NCBI RefSeq assembly: GCF_003725415.1
Contig: NZ_RJQC01000002.1
Span: forward strand, 32,681-96,680
DNA: 64,000 nucleotides
Reading direction: 5' to 3'
From: Absicoccus porci
GTDB taxonomy: Bacteria > Bacillota_I > Bacilli_A > Erysipelotrichales > Erysipelotrichaceae
Shown: piece after piece, positions 17,726-26,670 of the stretch
How positions within the stretch are numbered: the first letter of the stretch is position 1
How the letters are laid out: each line of letters opens with the position of its first letter
Notes under the pieces: generated by a model
Told to the model about the DNA's origin: nothing
The model's database searches: none
Seen by the model: only the letters and a program-made list of their open reading frames with translations
Made by a program: the position numbers and the translations under genes

Positions 17726-18324
17726 TCAGAGATTACGTTTTCTAATTCCGAAAGTGAAATAGGTCCTTCTCGTAATATAGCTAACTGCTCTTTTGTACAA
17801 TCCACGATCGTACTTGCCATACCTTGTTGACATTGGCCTTGGACGATGCCATCGATATTTGGCAGATTTTCTTTGGCCTGATCAAAAGTAATCGCTGCAG
17901 GACGTCCTGAAATATTCGCACTACTAACCAATAATGGTTTATTCAATCGCTGGATCACATTTAAAATAAACGGTGCATCCGGAATACGAACAGCGACGGT
18001 ATCCTTCCCATTCGTATATTCTTTTGATACATCTTCTCTTAAAGGCAAGATCAAAGTCAATGGGCCTGGTAAAAACGCATCAATGATCTTTTCGGTCCGC
18101 GCATCCACTTTCGCAATTTGTTTCATTTGCGAAGCACTCGCAACCATCATCGGAATGGGCTTGGTTTCCGGACGATGTTTGGCATGTTTTAAACGCGAAA
18201 GATCATTTAAATCTCCATAAACGACGCCCACACCATAAACCGTATCCGTAGGAATAGCTAAAACATCATGCGCTAAAAACGCATTCGCTACTTTTTGTGC
18301 ATCTTTTTGTGTATATATCTTCAT
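17722..18324 (-). CDS. Threonylcarbamoyl-AMP synthase, Sua5/YrdC/YwlC type
   Basis: Makes threonylcarbamoyl-AMP from Thr, bicarbonate and ATP, the first step of t6A37 tRNA modification. The 200-residue single-domain product shows IPTDTVYGVG near the N-terminus, the KHRPETKPIP basic loop, LPGPLTLIL, VAVRIPD and SSANISGRPA. Length fits the TsaC-like form without a Sua5 C-terminal domain. The ATG at 18324 lies 8 bases after GAGG. It is divergent from mnmE, another tRNA-modification gene, with only 37 bases between. Confidence 0.92.
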   Translation of the reverse strand: MKIYTQKDAQKVANAFLAHDVLAIPTDTVYGVGVVYGDLNDLSRLKHAKHRPETKPIPMMVASASQMKQIAKVDARTEKIIDAFLPGPLTLILPLREDVSKEYTNGKDTVAVRIPDAPFILNVIQRLNKPLLVSSANISGRPAAITFDQAKENLPNIDGIVQGQCQQGMASTIVDCTKEQLAILREGPISLSELENVISD

Positions 18325-18361
18325 ACTGTTAACCTCTTTCTATCTATGATAAAATAAAGAT

Positions 18362-19690
18362 ATGTTTGATACAACTATTGCGGCGATATCCACTGCACTA
18401 GCCCCCGGTGCGATTTCCATCGTTCGGGTATCTGGTGAAGATGCGATATCCATTGTCCAATCGATTTTTAATAAAGATATCACCAAGGCCAAATCCTATA
18501 CCATGCATTATGGCTATATCATTGATGAAAATAAACAACCTGTCGATGAAGTATTGGTTTCAATCTTTCGTGCGCCAAAAACATATACGCGTGAAGACAT
18601 TGTCGAAATCAATTGCCACGGTGGTGTATACATCACACGAAAAATATTGACCATGGTCCTCAGTCATGGTGCACAAATGGCCAAACCCGGTGAATTTACC
18701 CAACGGGCTTTCTATCATGGACGTATTGATCTATCCCAAGCCGAAGCAGTCGAAGATATGATCGAGGCCACCAATGATACTGCATCCAATATGGCCATCC
18801 AAGGTATTCGCGGTAGTGTAGCCGAATTGATCAAACCATTGATTGAAGATTTATTAAATATCATTGCACAAATTGAAGTCAACATTGATTATCCGGAATA
18901 TGAAGATGTCGCTCAATTAACTACCGAAGAATTATTACCCATGACCAAGACATGGCTTGAAAAGATCGATGCCATCTTAGCACGTGCCCAAAGTGGTCAA
19001 TTAGCGAAAAAAGGTATCGATACCATTTTAGTGGGTAAACCCAATGTTGGAAAAAGCTCTTTATTAAATGCTTTATTGGAAGAAGATAAAGCCATTGTAA
19101 CCGATATTGCGGGAACCACCCGTGATTTAGTGGAAGGACAGATCCATATTGGATCCGCACAATTTAATTTGATCGATACCGCAGGCTTGCATGCCTCGAC
19201 AGATCAAATTGAACAAATTGGGATTCAAAAAACCCAAGAAAAATTGAAACAAGCACAACTAGTAATCGTCGTATTGGATGGATCCAAACCATTGGATGCG
19301 GAAGATCAAAAATTATTAGACCAAACAAAAGAAAAGACACGCCTCATTGTCTACAATAAAAAAGACAAGTTGGAAACACAACAGGAAGGTATCTGGATTT
19401 CCGCACAAAATCATGAAATCGAACCTTTATTGGATGCCATGAAACAATTATTTGAAACCAATGTTGTCAATGAACATCCTTTATTATCCAGTGAACGACA
19501 GATTGGTTTGATCCAACAAGCCAAACAAGATATGTTGCATGCCAAGGAAGCCATGGAAATGGGCGTGGAACCCGATTTGGTTGAAATCGATATTCAATCG
19601 GCCCATGATCATTTAAAAGAAATCTTTGGAGAAGTCCATCGAGAAGACCTCATCGATACGTTATTTTCGAAATTCTGTTTAGGCAAATAA
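18362..19690 (+). CDS. mnmE: tRNA modification GTPase MnmE
   Basis: With MnmG it installs the carboxymethylaminomethyl group on wobble uridine. The product has 442 residues: an N-terminal folate-binding domain (about 1-115), a helical domain, and an inserted G domain with GKPNVGKSS, DIAGTTRD, DTAG and NKKD. The C-terminus is the family-wide FCLGK with its functional Cys. The ATG at 18362 has no clear ribosome site. A TATGAT-TAAAAT region lies only 7-17 bases upstream, so the mRNA may be leaderless. Confidence 0.95.
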   Translation: MFDTTIAAISTALAPGAISIVRVSGEDAISIVQSIFNKDITKAKSYTMHYGYIIDENKQPVDEVLVSIFRAPKTYTREDIVEINCHGGVYITRKILTMVLSHGAQMAKPGEFTQRAFYHGRIDLSQAEAVEDMIEATNDTASNMAIQGIRGSVAELIKPLIEDLLNIIAQIEVNIDYPEYEDVAQLTTEELLPMTKTWLEKIDAILARAQSGQLAKKGIDTILVGKPNVGKSSLLNALLEEDKAIVTDIAGTTRDLVEGQIHIGSAQFNLIDTAGLHASTDQIEQIGIQKTQEKLKQAQLVIVVLDGSKPLDAEDQKLLDQTKEKTRLIVYNKKDKLETQQEGIWISAQNHEIEPLLDAMKQLFETNVVNEHPLLSSERQIGLIQQAKQDMLHAKEAMEMGVEPDLVEIDIQSAHDHLKEIFGEVHREDLIDTLFSKFCLGK

Positions 19691-19717
19691 AAAGTTCTCG
19701 TTGTTGAGAACTTTTTT
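19691..19717. terminator. Bidirectional terminator between mnmE and niaR
   Basis: AAAGTTCTC (19691-19699) pairs with GAGAACTTT (19706-19714), with T residues on one side and A residues on the other. It serves the two convergent transcripts. Confidence 0.88.
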
Positions 19718-20261
19718 AGTGCTCTTTCCAAAAATCAACGGGTTCATAATCTTGTAGAGGCGCTAAGAAACCGGCATGATCTAATTCTGTTTGAATCAAA
19801 TCTAAGGTCTTTTGATCTTCAGCCGATATCGTATGATAATGATAACCAGCCGTCACATTCATCAATAAAGACGAATGCCCCCATTCGATTTCATGAAGAT
19901 AATTTTCTACATCGCGTCGTGATTTGATATTCAATGGCGCTTTTAATAACCCATACACACGATGATATACAAATACATCATCGATCTTACCACCAAGGTC
20001 TACAATCAAATTCATTTCTTCGCGAGCCTGCTCATTGGTATGATGAACTTTGAATACCCTTGTTGTTTCATTTTCCGCCAACAAGATATATCCTTTATTA
20101 GTCGATAAGATCTGCCTATTCTCAGCGCGTAATAAGGCAATATCCTGGACGACGACCTGACGAGAAACTTGCAGTTGTTTAGCCAATAAAGTACCAGAAT
20201 ATGGCTGTTCTTGTTTCGATAAAATGTGAATAATTTCTTCTCTTCGTTGTTTTCCCGTCAT
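19716..20261 (-). CDS. niaR: Niacin-responsive transcription repressor NiaR
   Basis: 181 residues. An N-terminal winged helix (SGTLLAKQLQVSRQVVVQDIALL) precedes a 3H domain whose three histidine stretches are visible: KVHHT, DVFVYHRVYG and GYHYHTIS. NiaR binds nicotinic acid and represses NAD synthesis and niacin uptake genes. It is the last gene of the nadB-nadC-niaR operon, 11 bases after nadC, so it probably represses its own operon and nadA through the operator at 22450-22483. Confidence 0.92.
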   Translation of the reverse strand: MTGKQRREEIIHILSKQEQPYSGTLLAKQLQVSRQVVVQDIALLRAENRQILSTNKGYILLAENETTRVFKVHHTNEQAREEMNLIVDLGGKIDDVFVYHRVYGLLKAPLNIKSRRDVENYLHEIEWGHSSLLMNVTAGYHYHTISAEDQKTLDLIQTELDHAGFLAPLQDYEPVDFWKEH

Positions 20262-20271
20262 TCTATACCTC

Positions 20272-21126
20272 CTACAAAGCGTGTAAATGTTTTAGAGATA
20301 CATCCAATATGGGTGCTGAATGTGTCAAAGCCCCACTTGAAATATAATCAACGGAAAGATCCTTGATCCGATCAATATTGGCTTTGGTTACATTCCCCGA
20401 AATTTCGATCTTTGCTTTACCATCGATCAAAGATATGGCTTGCGCCATCATATCATGATCCATATTATCTAACATGATGATGTCTGCACCAGCGGATACA
20501 GCTTCTTTGACCATGCCTAAATTTTCTACTTCCACCTCAATTTTACGTACAAATGGTGCATAGGCCCTTGCCATTTGAATGGCTTGTGAAACACCACCAG
20601 CCGCATCAATGTGATTATCCTTCAACATCACACCATCAGATAAATTATACCGATGATTATGACCACCGCCAACTTTAACCGCATATTTTTCAAAAATACG
20701 CATATTTGGCGTTGTCTTTCGTGTATCCAACAGCTGAATGGACGTTCCCTCTAATAACTTTGCCATCTGATGTGTATATGTGGCAATTCCACTCATCCGT
20801 TGTAAATAATTCAAAGCCGTTCTTTCACCGGATAATAGGACTCGAATGTCCCCTTTTACTTGTGCCAATACTTGTTGATCGTGAATGTTGTCGCCATCTT
20901 TGGCCTGCCACTCTACTTTCATGGTTGGATCGAGAAGGGTAAACACACGCTCGAAAACTTGAGCCCCACAAAGAATGCCATCTTCTTTCGCAATCAAGTC
21001 AACTTGGCCTTGTTTGGATGTGGGCATGACACAATTGGTCGATACATCTTCACTATTGATATCTTCTTCAAGAGCACTTTGGATCAAAGGATCCACGTGC
21101 AAACGCATTGTGATTGGATCAAACAT
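20272..21126 (-). CDS. nadC: Nicotinate-nucleotide pyrophosphorylase (quinolinate phosphoribosyltransferase)
   Basis: Converts quinolinate and PRPP to nicotinate mononucleotide. The 284-residue product shows LNYLQRMSGIAT, the RKTTPNMR substrate loop, VGGGHNHRYNLSDGVMLKDNH and the terminal barrel motifs (EVEVENL, IMLDNM, EISGNV, YISSGALTHSA). The start at 21126 follows AGGAGG. It lies 9 bases after nadB and before niaR in a de novo NAD operon. Confidence 0.96.
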   Translation of the reverse strand: MFDPITMRLHVDPLIQSALEEDINSEDVSTNCVMPTSKQGQVDLIAKEDGILCGAQVFERVFTLLDPTMKVEWQAKDGDNIHDQQVLAQVKGDIRVLLSGERTALNYLQRMSGIATYTHQMAKLLEGTSIQLLDTRKTTPNMRIFEKYAVKVGGGHNHRYNLSDGVMLKDNHIDAAGGVSQAIQMARAYAPFVRKIEVEVENLGMVKEAVSAGADIIMLDNMDHDMMAQAISLIDGKAKIEISGNVTKANIDRIKDLSVDYISSGALTHSAPILDVSLKHLHAL

Positions 21127-21135
21127 ATTTACCTC

Positions 21136-22410
21136 CTAAGCCATGACTTTGGTCTGAACCATATGCCGATAGGTTTCTTTCAAGACCGTCATGTTCGTAT
21201 AGTCTTTTTCTTGGACCTTGGCAAAAACCAAGGGATTATGCAACGTTTCATACGATGCACTGATTTCTTTGGCTGCCCTTTTAGCAAACACCAAAGACTC
21301 CAACAAAGAATTCGAAGCCAATCGATTCTTACCATGCACTCCATTGCAAGCTGTTTCGCCAATCGCATATAAATGATCCATCGAAGTCTTCGATTGTTTA
21401 TTGACTTTGATACCACCCATAAAATAATGTTGCGCAGGAACAACTGGAATCGGTTCTTTTTCCGGATCATACCCCATTTCCAGACAATGTTGCACAATAT
21501 GAGGAAAATGACTAATCAATTGTTCATGACCAATGGGACGAAGATCTTCCCAAACATGATCGGTTCCATCCTTTTTCATTTGTGCTTTGATTTTTTCCGT
21601 CAAAACATCACGTGGTAATAATTCATTGGTAAATCGTTGCATGTTCTTGTCATACAACAATGCCCCTTCCCCACGCACACTTTCACTGATCAAAAAGGAA
21701 CGATCCTTTTCATTGGGTGAATAAAAAGTGGTTGGATGAATTTGCACATAATTGATATTCTTTAATGCGATGTGATGTTTGATAGCTAAGGCAATACCAT
21801 CTCCTGTTAAATGACGGAAATTGGTAGAATGACGATAAACACCACCCACACCACCGGTGGCCAACAGCACATAATCAGCCGATACTTTTTCAATGGTACC
21901 ATCCGCTTTCTTCATGATGATGCCATAACAAGTATTCTTTTCTTCCACCAAATCAATCATAGTCGTATATTCCAACAACGTGACATTGGGCAAAGTCATG
22001 ACCTTTTTCAATAGATTCTTGGTGATTTCTTTTCCCGTTTCATCTTCATGAAACAAGATACGCTTATGTGTATGCGCTCCTTCTCGGGTAAAATCCAGTT
22101 TACCATTGGCATTCTTATGAAAGTGGACACCATAGCTAATCAATTCATGGATCACATTTTGACTCGATCGAATCATGATATCGACCGATTCTGGATCATT
22201 TTCATAATGCCCTGCCTTCATCGTATCTTCAAAATAAGATTGATAATCTTGCTCATTTTTCAACATGCAGATGCCACCCTGCGCTAAAAAAGAATCACTA
22301 CTTTCGGCATCTGATTTTGTGATGATAAGAATTTGTTTATTTCTAGACAATTGTAAAGCCGCATATAATCCGGAACAACCACAACCTACAATGCAAATAT
22401 CTGTTCTCAT
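21136..22410 (-). CDS. nadB: L-aspartate oxidase
   Basis: Flavoenzyme oxidising aspartate to iminoaspartate for quinolinate synthesis; in anaerobes fumarate can accept the electrons. 424 residues: FAD-binding GCGCSGLYAALQL at the N-terminus, ESSDSFLAQGGI, LATGGVGGVYRHSTN, HPTTFY, and the terminal NGVHGKNRLASNSLLE. The true start is the ATG at 22410; the frame extends upstream through the promoter and operator, which rules that part out. It is shorter than E. coli NadB (540) because the C-terminal helical part is reduced, as in several Firmicutes. Confidence 0.94.
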   Translation of the reverse strand: MRTDICIVGCGCSGLYAALQLSRNKQILIITKSDAESSDSFLAQGGICMLKNEQDYQSYFEDTMKAGHYENDPESVDIMIRSSQNVIHELISYGVHFHKNANGKLDFTREGAHTHKRILFHEDETGKEITKNLLKKVMTLPNVTLLEYTTMIDLVEEKNTCYGIIMKKADGTIEKVSADYVLLATGGVGGVYRHSTNFRHLTGDGIALAIKHHIALKNINYVQIHPTTFYSPNEKDRSFLISESVRGEGALLYDKNMQRFTNELLPRDVLTEKIKAQMKKDGTDHVWEDLRPIGHEQLISHFPHIVQHCLEMGYDPEKEPIPVVPAQHYFMGGIKVNKQSKTSMDHLYAIGETACNGVHGKNRLASNSLLESLVFAKRAAKEISASYETLHNPLVFAKVQEKDYTNMTVLKETYRHMVQTKVMA

Positions 22411-22438
22411 GTTTTGTCCTTCTTTCCTGACAGTGGCC

Positions 22439-22506
22439 ATTATATTCTTTGTCAAGTCCATTGTCAAGACAATAGACTTGACAGTATTGACAAGCCTTTC
22501 TATAAT
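22439..22506. promoter_or_regulatory. Divergent nadB/nadA promoters with nested NiaR-type operator
   Basis: On the plus strand TTGACA (22478-22483) and TATAAT (22501-22506) are 17 bases apart (nadA). On the minus strand TTGACA (22467-22462) and TATAAT (22444-22439) are 17 bases apart (nadBC-niaR). A 34-base palindrome, 22450-22483, covers both -35 boxes; its halves match at 15 of 16 positions and it has an inner ATTGTC-AA-GACAAT dyad. A dimeric or tetrameric repressor here would shut both directions at once. Confidence 0.85.
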
Positions 22507-22533
22507 GTCATTGTTTGCCAAGGAGTTAAAAAA

Positions 22534-23451
22534 ATGAATACAAAAGAAATGCAAGATGAAATCAAACGCATCAAAAAAGAAAAAGATATGCTGATATTGG
22601 CCCATGCCTATCAAAGTCAAGATATATTAGAAGTTGCCGATTATATGGGTGATTCTTATGGATTAAGTGTCCAAGCTTCAAAAACCCATCACCAAAATGT
22701 CGTCATGTGTGGTGTTCGCTTTATGGCCGAAACCGTAAAGATCTTATCGCCAAATAAGCACGTTTATTTAGCCAATCGCTATACAGGTTGTCCTATGGCC
22801 CAACAAATGACCAAAGAAGATGTGTTGATGTTAAAAGAAAAATATCCGGAATATGCGGTCGTTGCTTATATCAATACCACTTCAGAATTAAAAACGGTTG
22901 TCGATATGGTTGTCACTTCCAGCAGTGCCGTGCGTATATTAAAAAAGATGCCTCAAAAAGACATCTTGTTTATTCCAGATCCAAATTTAGGTTCCTGGGT
23001 TGCCAAACAACTACCTGAAAAAAACATCAAGACCTTCCAGGGTGGTTGTCCAACCCATTGGCGCATCTCCAAAAAAGATGTGGAAAGAGCACGCAAAGAA
23101 CATCCTCATGCAGAAATATTAGTGCATCCTGAATGTAAACCAGAAGTCACCGCATTGGCCGATTATGCAGGAAGTACCACAGGGATCATGAAATATGCCA
23201 AAGAAAGTGATAAAAAAGAATTTGTAATTGGTACCGAAAACAGTATCGTCCAACATCTACAATTTGACTGCCCGGATAAGAAATTCTATTGTTTATCAGT
23301 CGAATGTGTATGTCACAATATGCGTCAAACCACACTGGTCGATGTCTACAATACCATCACCGGTAAAGAACAAGAAGAAATCCTTTTGCCGGAAGATATC
23401 ATGCAAAAAGCCAAAATTGCGATCGATCGAATGGTCGAGGCCGGAAAATAA
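22534..23451 (+). CDS. nadA: Quinolinate synthase
   Basis: [4Fe-4S] enzyme condensing iminoaspartate with dihydroxyacetone phosphate. The 305-residue product contains LAHAYQSQDI, the cluster cysteine in MCGVRFMAET, a second in HPECKPEV and the third in VECVCHNM, plus the phosphate loop in AGSTTGIM. The ATG at 22534 follows AAGGAG by 8 bases; the upstream open frame covers the operator and is not coding. It is divergent from nadB and coregulated through the shared palindrome. Confidence 0.95.
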   Translation: MNTKEMQDEIKRIKKEKDMLILAHAYQSQDILEVADYMGDSYGLSVQASKTHHQNVVMCGVRFMAETVKILSPNKHVYLANRYTGCPMAQQMTKEDVLMLKEKYPEYAVVAYINTTSELKTVVDMVVTSSSAVRILKKMPQKDILFIPDPNLGSWVAKQLPEKNIKTFQGGCPTHWRISKKDVERARKEHPHAEILVHPECKPEVTALADYAGSTTGIMKYAKESDKKEFVIGTENSIVQHLQFDCPDKKFYCLSVECVCHNMRQTTLVDVYNTITGKEQEEILLPEDIMQKAKIAIDRMVEAGK

Positions 23452-23459
23452 TAAAAAAA

Positions 23460-23500
23460 AACACCAGAGAGTCCATGAATAAAGGACTTCTGGTGTTTTT
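23460..23500. terminator. Strong bidirectional terminator
   Basis: ACACCAGA-GAGTCC (23461-23474) pairs with GGACTTCTGGTGT (23484-23496), with A residues before and T residues after. It serves nadA and the convergent nitrilase operon. Confidence 0.92.
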
Positions 23501-23509
23501 ATTCAAAAC

Positions 23510-24289
23510 TTATTCGTACCATTCCGTGTGCCGAAGATTTAAATACGGACGAGATTGACGAGCTTGTTTGGCTTGATCCAAATCAATATCTACGCTCAAT
23601 AGCTCCTCTTCATAGCCGGCTTGGGCAATCGTATTTCCATCCGGATCACAGACCAAGGATTCACCCGCAAAATGCATTTGATCCTCTTTTCCTGTGCGAT
23701 TGCACATAGCCACAAAACAACAGTTTTGAAACGCTTGGACCCGAATCTCTTGTTCAAATAATTCCATTGGTTCCGCTTTGGTGTTGGCCGTTGGAATCAA
23801 GATCAAACCCGCGCCTCTTAAGGCTTCGGTACGAATGCTTTCCGGATAATGCCGATCGAAACAAACCACGATCCCGATATCACCAAACACATGAAAGCCA
23901 TCATTGGCTGGTGTGTAATAATCTTGTTCGTAAAATTGATCTACTTGTGCAATATGTACCATCTTTTGACAACCTATGATCTGACCTTCTTTGTCAATCA
24001 AAAAACTGGCATCATATTTTTTATCCTCTTCTCGAAAATAAAAATTTGGACAAGCCATGATTTGATATTGTTTACACAATTCACGAAATTGGGTAAATAT
24101 CGGATTCTCTATATCGATTGCGTTTGGATCCATATGACGATATTGAGCAAAAAAAGGCGACATTTGAACTTCGGGATAAACAATCAGATCCACTTTTTGT
24201 TGTCCTGCTTGTCGCAACAAAGACAAGCTCTTATCCACATTTTCATCCCAATTCTTTGACATCTGCATTTGTGCGAGTGCTATTTTCAT
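23510..24289 (-). CDS. Carbon-nitrogen hydrolase (nitrilase superfamily)
   Basis: 259 residues with the Glu-Lys-Cys catalytic set: Glu in IVYPEVQM, Lys in GCQKMVHI, Cys in VVCFDRHYPE. It is most like the omega-amidase/N-carbamoylputrescine amidase branches, which hydrolyse small amides, but the substrate is not fixed by sequence. It is the last gene of a four-gene operon (EamA transporter, DUF308 protein, HAD phosphatase, this hydrolase), ending at the shared terminator. Confidence 0.88.
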   Translation of the reverse strand: MKIALAQMQMSKNWDENVDKSLSLLRQAGQQKVDLIVYPEVQMSPFFAQYRHMDPNAIDIENPIFTQFRELCKQYQIMACPNFYFREEDKKYDASFLIDKEGQIIGCQKMVHIAQVDQFYEQDYYTPANDGFHVFGDIGIVVCFDRHYPESIRTEALRGAGLILIPTANTKAEPMELFEQEIRVQAFQNCCFVAMCNRTGKEDQMHFAGESLVCDPDGNTIAQAGYEEELLSVDIDLDQAKQARQSRPYLNLRHTEWYE

Positions 24290-24317
24290 ACGCTATCCTT
24301 TGTCTATTTCTAGACTC

Positions 24318-25127
24318 CTACATCGCATATCCCATCATAAAATCGGCCCAACCATCTTGATCACAAGGCTTTTTTGTGATGATATCCGCCACCGATTTCG
24401 TATCTTGCGAACCATTTTTCATACAAACACCCAAACCACTATATGCCAACATCGAATTATCATTCGATGTATCACCAAAAGCCATGACTTGATAAGCTGG
24501 TATTTGTTTCAATTCACAATATTTCTTGAGTGCAAATCCCTTGTTGGTATGCTTATTCGCAAATTCATATAAGGTCGATTGCGTTTTAAAGCCTTCATAT
24601 CCAGATTGGATCGGATGGGCTTTAAAATACGCTTCTACATCTGCCATTTCATTTTCGGGTACTCGGAACATGATTTTCGCATTCTCCGTTCGATACAAAT
24701 ACGAAATGTCATCGACCTTCTTGACCTTTCGATTAGAAGAAGAAGCCGAAACCTGAACCATCTCATCTTCTTTAACACAAACGACCACACCTGGTTCATA
24801 AATAATGGGATTGCCATGAAACGGTTTCATCAAATCAATGGTTTCTTTGATCCACTCTGGTTTCATCATATAGTAACTATATTCCTGGTTGGTTCGACAA
24901 TCACGCAAACTTGAACCATTCATCCCAATCATCATATCAACATCAATGCCCCAGTTTTCAATCATAAAGTCTAGATCCTCTAAGGGACGACCACTGGCTA
25001 AGCCAAATAGGATTCCTTTGGCACGCAATAATTCAATGATCTTTTTTGCTGGTTTAGACAGCGAAGCATGCGGTACGATCAGCGTATTATCAATATCACA
25101 AACAACGAATTTAATGTTTTTCTTCAT
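24318..25127 (-). CDS. HAD-superfamily hydrolase, Cof type
   Basis: 269 residues. Motif I is DIDNT near residue 11 (DxDxT), motif II is GLASGRP, motif III lies around the NKGFALKKY lysine and motif IV is FGDTSNDNSM. A C2-type cap sits between, as in Cof/YidA sugar-phosphate or FMN phosphatases. The start at 25127 lies inside the end of the upstream gene (17-base overlap). Substrate unknown. Confidence 0.9.
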   Translation of the reverse strand: MKKNIKFVVCDIDNTLIVPHASLSKPAKKIIELLRAKGILFGLASGRPLEDLDFMIENWGIDVDMMIGMNGSSLRDCRTNQEYSYYMMKPEWIKETIDLMKPFHGNPIIYEPGVVVCVKEDEMVQVSASSSNRKVKKVDDISYLYRTENAKIMFRVPENEMADVEAYFKAHPIQSGYEGFKTQSTLYEFANKHTNKGFALKKYCELKQIPAYQVMAFGDTSNDNSMLAYSGLGVCMKNGSQDTKSVADIITKKPCDQDGWADFMMGYAM

Positions 25128-25695
25128 CTTCCACTTTCTCCTTTGGCATTTCTTGTATCGTCTTTTTATGGAAAGATCGAACGACCATTGACGATAAAAA
25201 GACACTGATACATCCAAATATGCCAGCAAACATAAGAATACTATATGTATATTGTTTCAATTGTCCGGTAAAGGCAAAAATCGATAAAAGGATCATCAAT
25301 AACGAAAATATAAGATCCAACAACCATGCCTTACTTTTCAAGGCATACATCTGCACACTATTTTGTAGAATAAAAATACTCTGGATCAAAGAAAACAACT
25401 GCATATATTCTTTGACATTTCTCGTCATATCATTGATACGAATCAATCCAACCAATCCCAATAGGATCAATAAGACCCCTAAGGTAAACCCATAATCCGA
25501 CATGTGTTGATACGATTTGCTCAGAAAATACGAAACGATCTCATAAATCCCGATGCCCCATAAGACGATACAAAAGACATAACACAAACTACTGAATTGC
25601 ACATTTTTGGAAAACAACATGGCTGCACCAATGAGGATACTTGCCACCGCTGTGATGGCTTGTAAGATCGCGCCATTATTCTTGAACCGTTTCAT
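25111..25695 (-). CDS. DUF308/HdeD-like membrane protein
   Basis: 194 residues with six predicted membrane helices in short hairpin pairs and a charged C-terminus (KKTIQEMPKEKVEDEE). This resembles the HdeD/DUF308 family of small membrane proteins of unknown function. I chose the ATG at 25695, 5 bases after GGAGG; the one at 25707 overlaps that site. It overlaps both neighbours, so it is translationally coupled. Confidence 0.7.
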   Translation of the reverse strand: MKRFKNNGAILQAITAVASILIGAAMLFSKNVQFSSLCYVFCIVLWGIGIYEIVSYFLSKSYQHMSDYGFTLGVLLILLGLVGLIRINDMTRNVKEYMQLFSLIQSIFILQNSVQMYALKSKAWLLDLIFSLLMILLSIFAFTGQLKQYTYSILMFAGIFGCISVFLSSMVVRSFHKKTIQEMPKEKVEDEEKH

Positions 25696-26551
25696 TCTCT
25701 CCTCCATGGGTATTCAAATACCATTTTACGATAGCTGTGCCAATGATCAACACATAACCAATCAAGCTCATTCGATCCGGCCATTCATGGAAAACCAAAA
25801 AGCCCAATATCGCTGCATAGATCACTTGTGAATAATCAAAAACCGATATTTCTTTGGCCGGTGCAAATGTATAAGCAGCCGTCACACTAAATTGGCCCAA
25901 AGCAGCTGAACAGCCTGCTAAGATCAAACACAATAATTGGATAAATGTCATCGGTTGATAATCCATGAGCATCGGGATCAAACAGACAATCGATGAAAAG
26001 GCCGAAAAAACAAAGACAATCAATGGTCCTGGCACATTATGCTTTCCTAATTTACGCACAAAAGTATAGGCCGTTCCTGCACACATGCCACCAATCAATC
26101 CCACAATAGCTGGTAATGAGGCCAATCCTGCGGTTGGCTTGACCACAAACATGGCGCCGACAAACGCAACAATGACCGTAAGGATATCCATGGAATTGGG
26201 TCTTTCACCCAAAATAAAAATAGACATCAAGACCGCAAAGAAGGGACTCATCTTATTTAAGATATTCGCATCGGGCAATGCCAAACGACTGATTGCCCAG
26301 AAATTAAAGATCAAGCCAATCGTACCAAACAACGATCGCAAAAATAACGGCAAATAATCCCTTTTATCGACATGCAACGATCCTTTGTATCGAACCAAAG
26401 AAACACTCGCAATCAAGACCGCTACGATGTTTCGGAAAAAGGCCTTCTGCATCGTTGGCACATTTCCTGCCAACTTCACAAAAAAGCTCATAAACGCAAA
26501 GCCTAAAGCGGCCAATAATATAAATAAAATTCCCTTTACATGATCATTCAT
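25676..26551 (-). CDS. EamA/DMT-superfamily transporter
   Basis: 291 residues with ten predicted membrane helices in two EamA repeats (about 5-140 and 150-285). Family marks include FAFMSFFVKL, the PFFAVLMSIFILGERP end of repeat one and GFLVFHEWPD in repeat two. Such proteins mostly export amino acids or related metabolites. The ATG at 26551 has no good ribosome site of its own; a short upstream reading frame overlaps it, so coupling is possible. Confidence 0.9.
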   Translation of the reverse strand: MNDHVKGILFILLAALGFAFMSFFVKLAGNVPTMQKAFFRNIVAVLIASVSLVRYKGSLHVDKRDYLPLFLRSLFGTIGLIFNFWAISRLALPDANILNKMSPFFAVLMSIFILGERPNSMDILTVIVAFVGAMFVVKPTAGLASLPAIVGLIGGMCAGTAYTFVRKLGKHNVPGPLIVFVFSAFSSIVCLIPMLMDYQPMTFIQLLCLILAGCSAALGQFSVTAAYTFAPAKEISVFDYSQVIYAAILGFLVFHEWPDRMSLIGYVLIIGTAIVKWYLNTHGGENETVQE

Positions 26552-26615
26552 ACGTAGATTTTAAACCTTTCAACAAAATAAAGAAAGGTGCCACCCTCCT
26601 TACTGAAACGCGCAT
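26544..26615 (-). CDS. Possible 23-codon upstream reading frame before the EamA gene
   Basis: Starts MRVSVRRVAPFF and ends by overlapping the EamA start by 8 bases. It lies about 25 bases after a TATAAT box (minus strand, 26648-26643). Its DNA contains AGGGTGGCACC (26597-26587), which resembles a T-box core, but there is no room for stem I. It may couple translation of the transporter or be chance. Confidence 0.3.
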   Translation of the reverse strand: MRVSVRRVAPFFILLKGLKSTYE

Positions 26616-26670
26616 ATTTTTACTTCTTTTGCGCATATGCCCATTATAGCACAAAGGCCTAGCATTTCTG

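Noticed and set aside
22450-22483. Possible attachment site or invertible repeat
   Set aside because: The palindrome sits exactly on two -35 boxes of NAD genes with a NiaR gene next door, so an operator is the simpler reading.
22411-22620. Upstream extensions of nadB and nadA (both frames stay open)
   Set aside because: They run through the divergent promoters and the 34-base operator; the internal starts have ribosome sites and match family N-termini.
26587-26670. Full T-box riboswitch before the EamA gene
   Set aside because: Only a core-like string is present; the upstream space is coding sequence of the AGCS gene, leaving no stem I or specifier.
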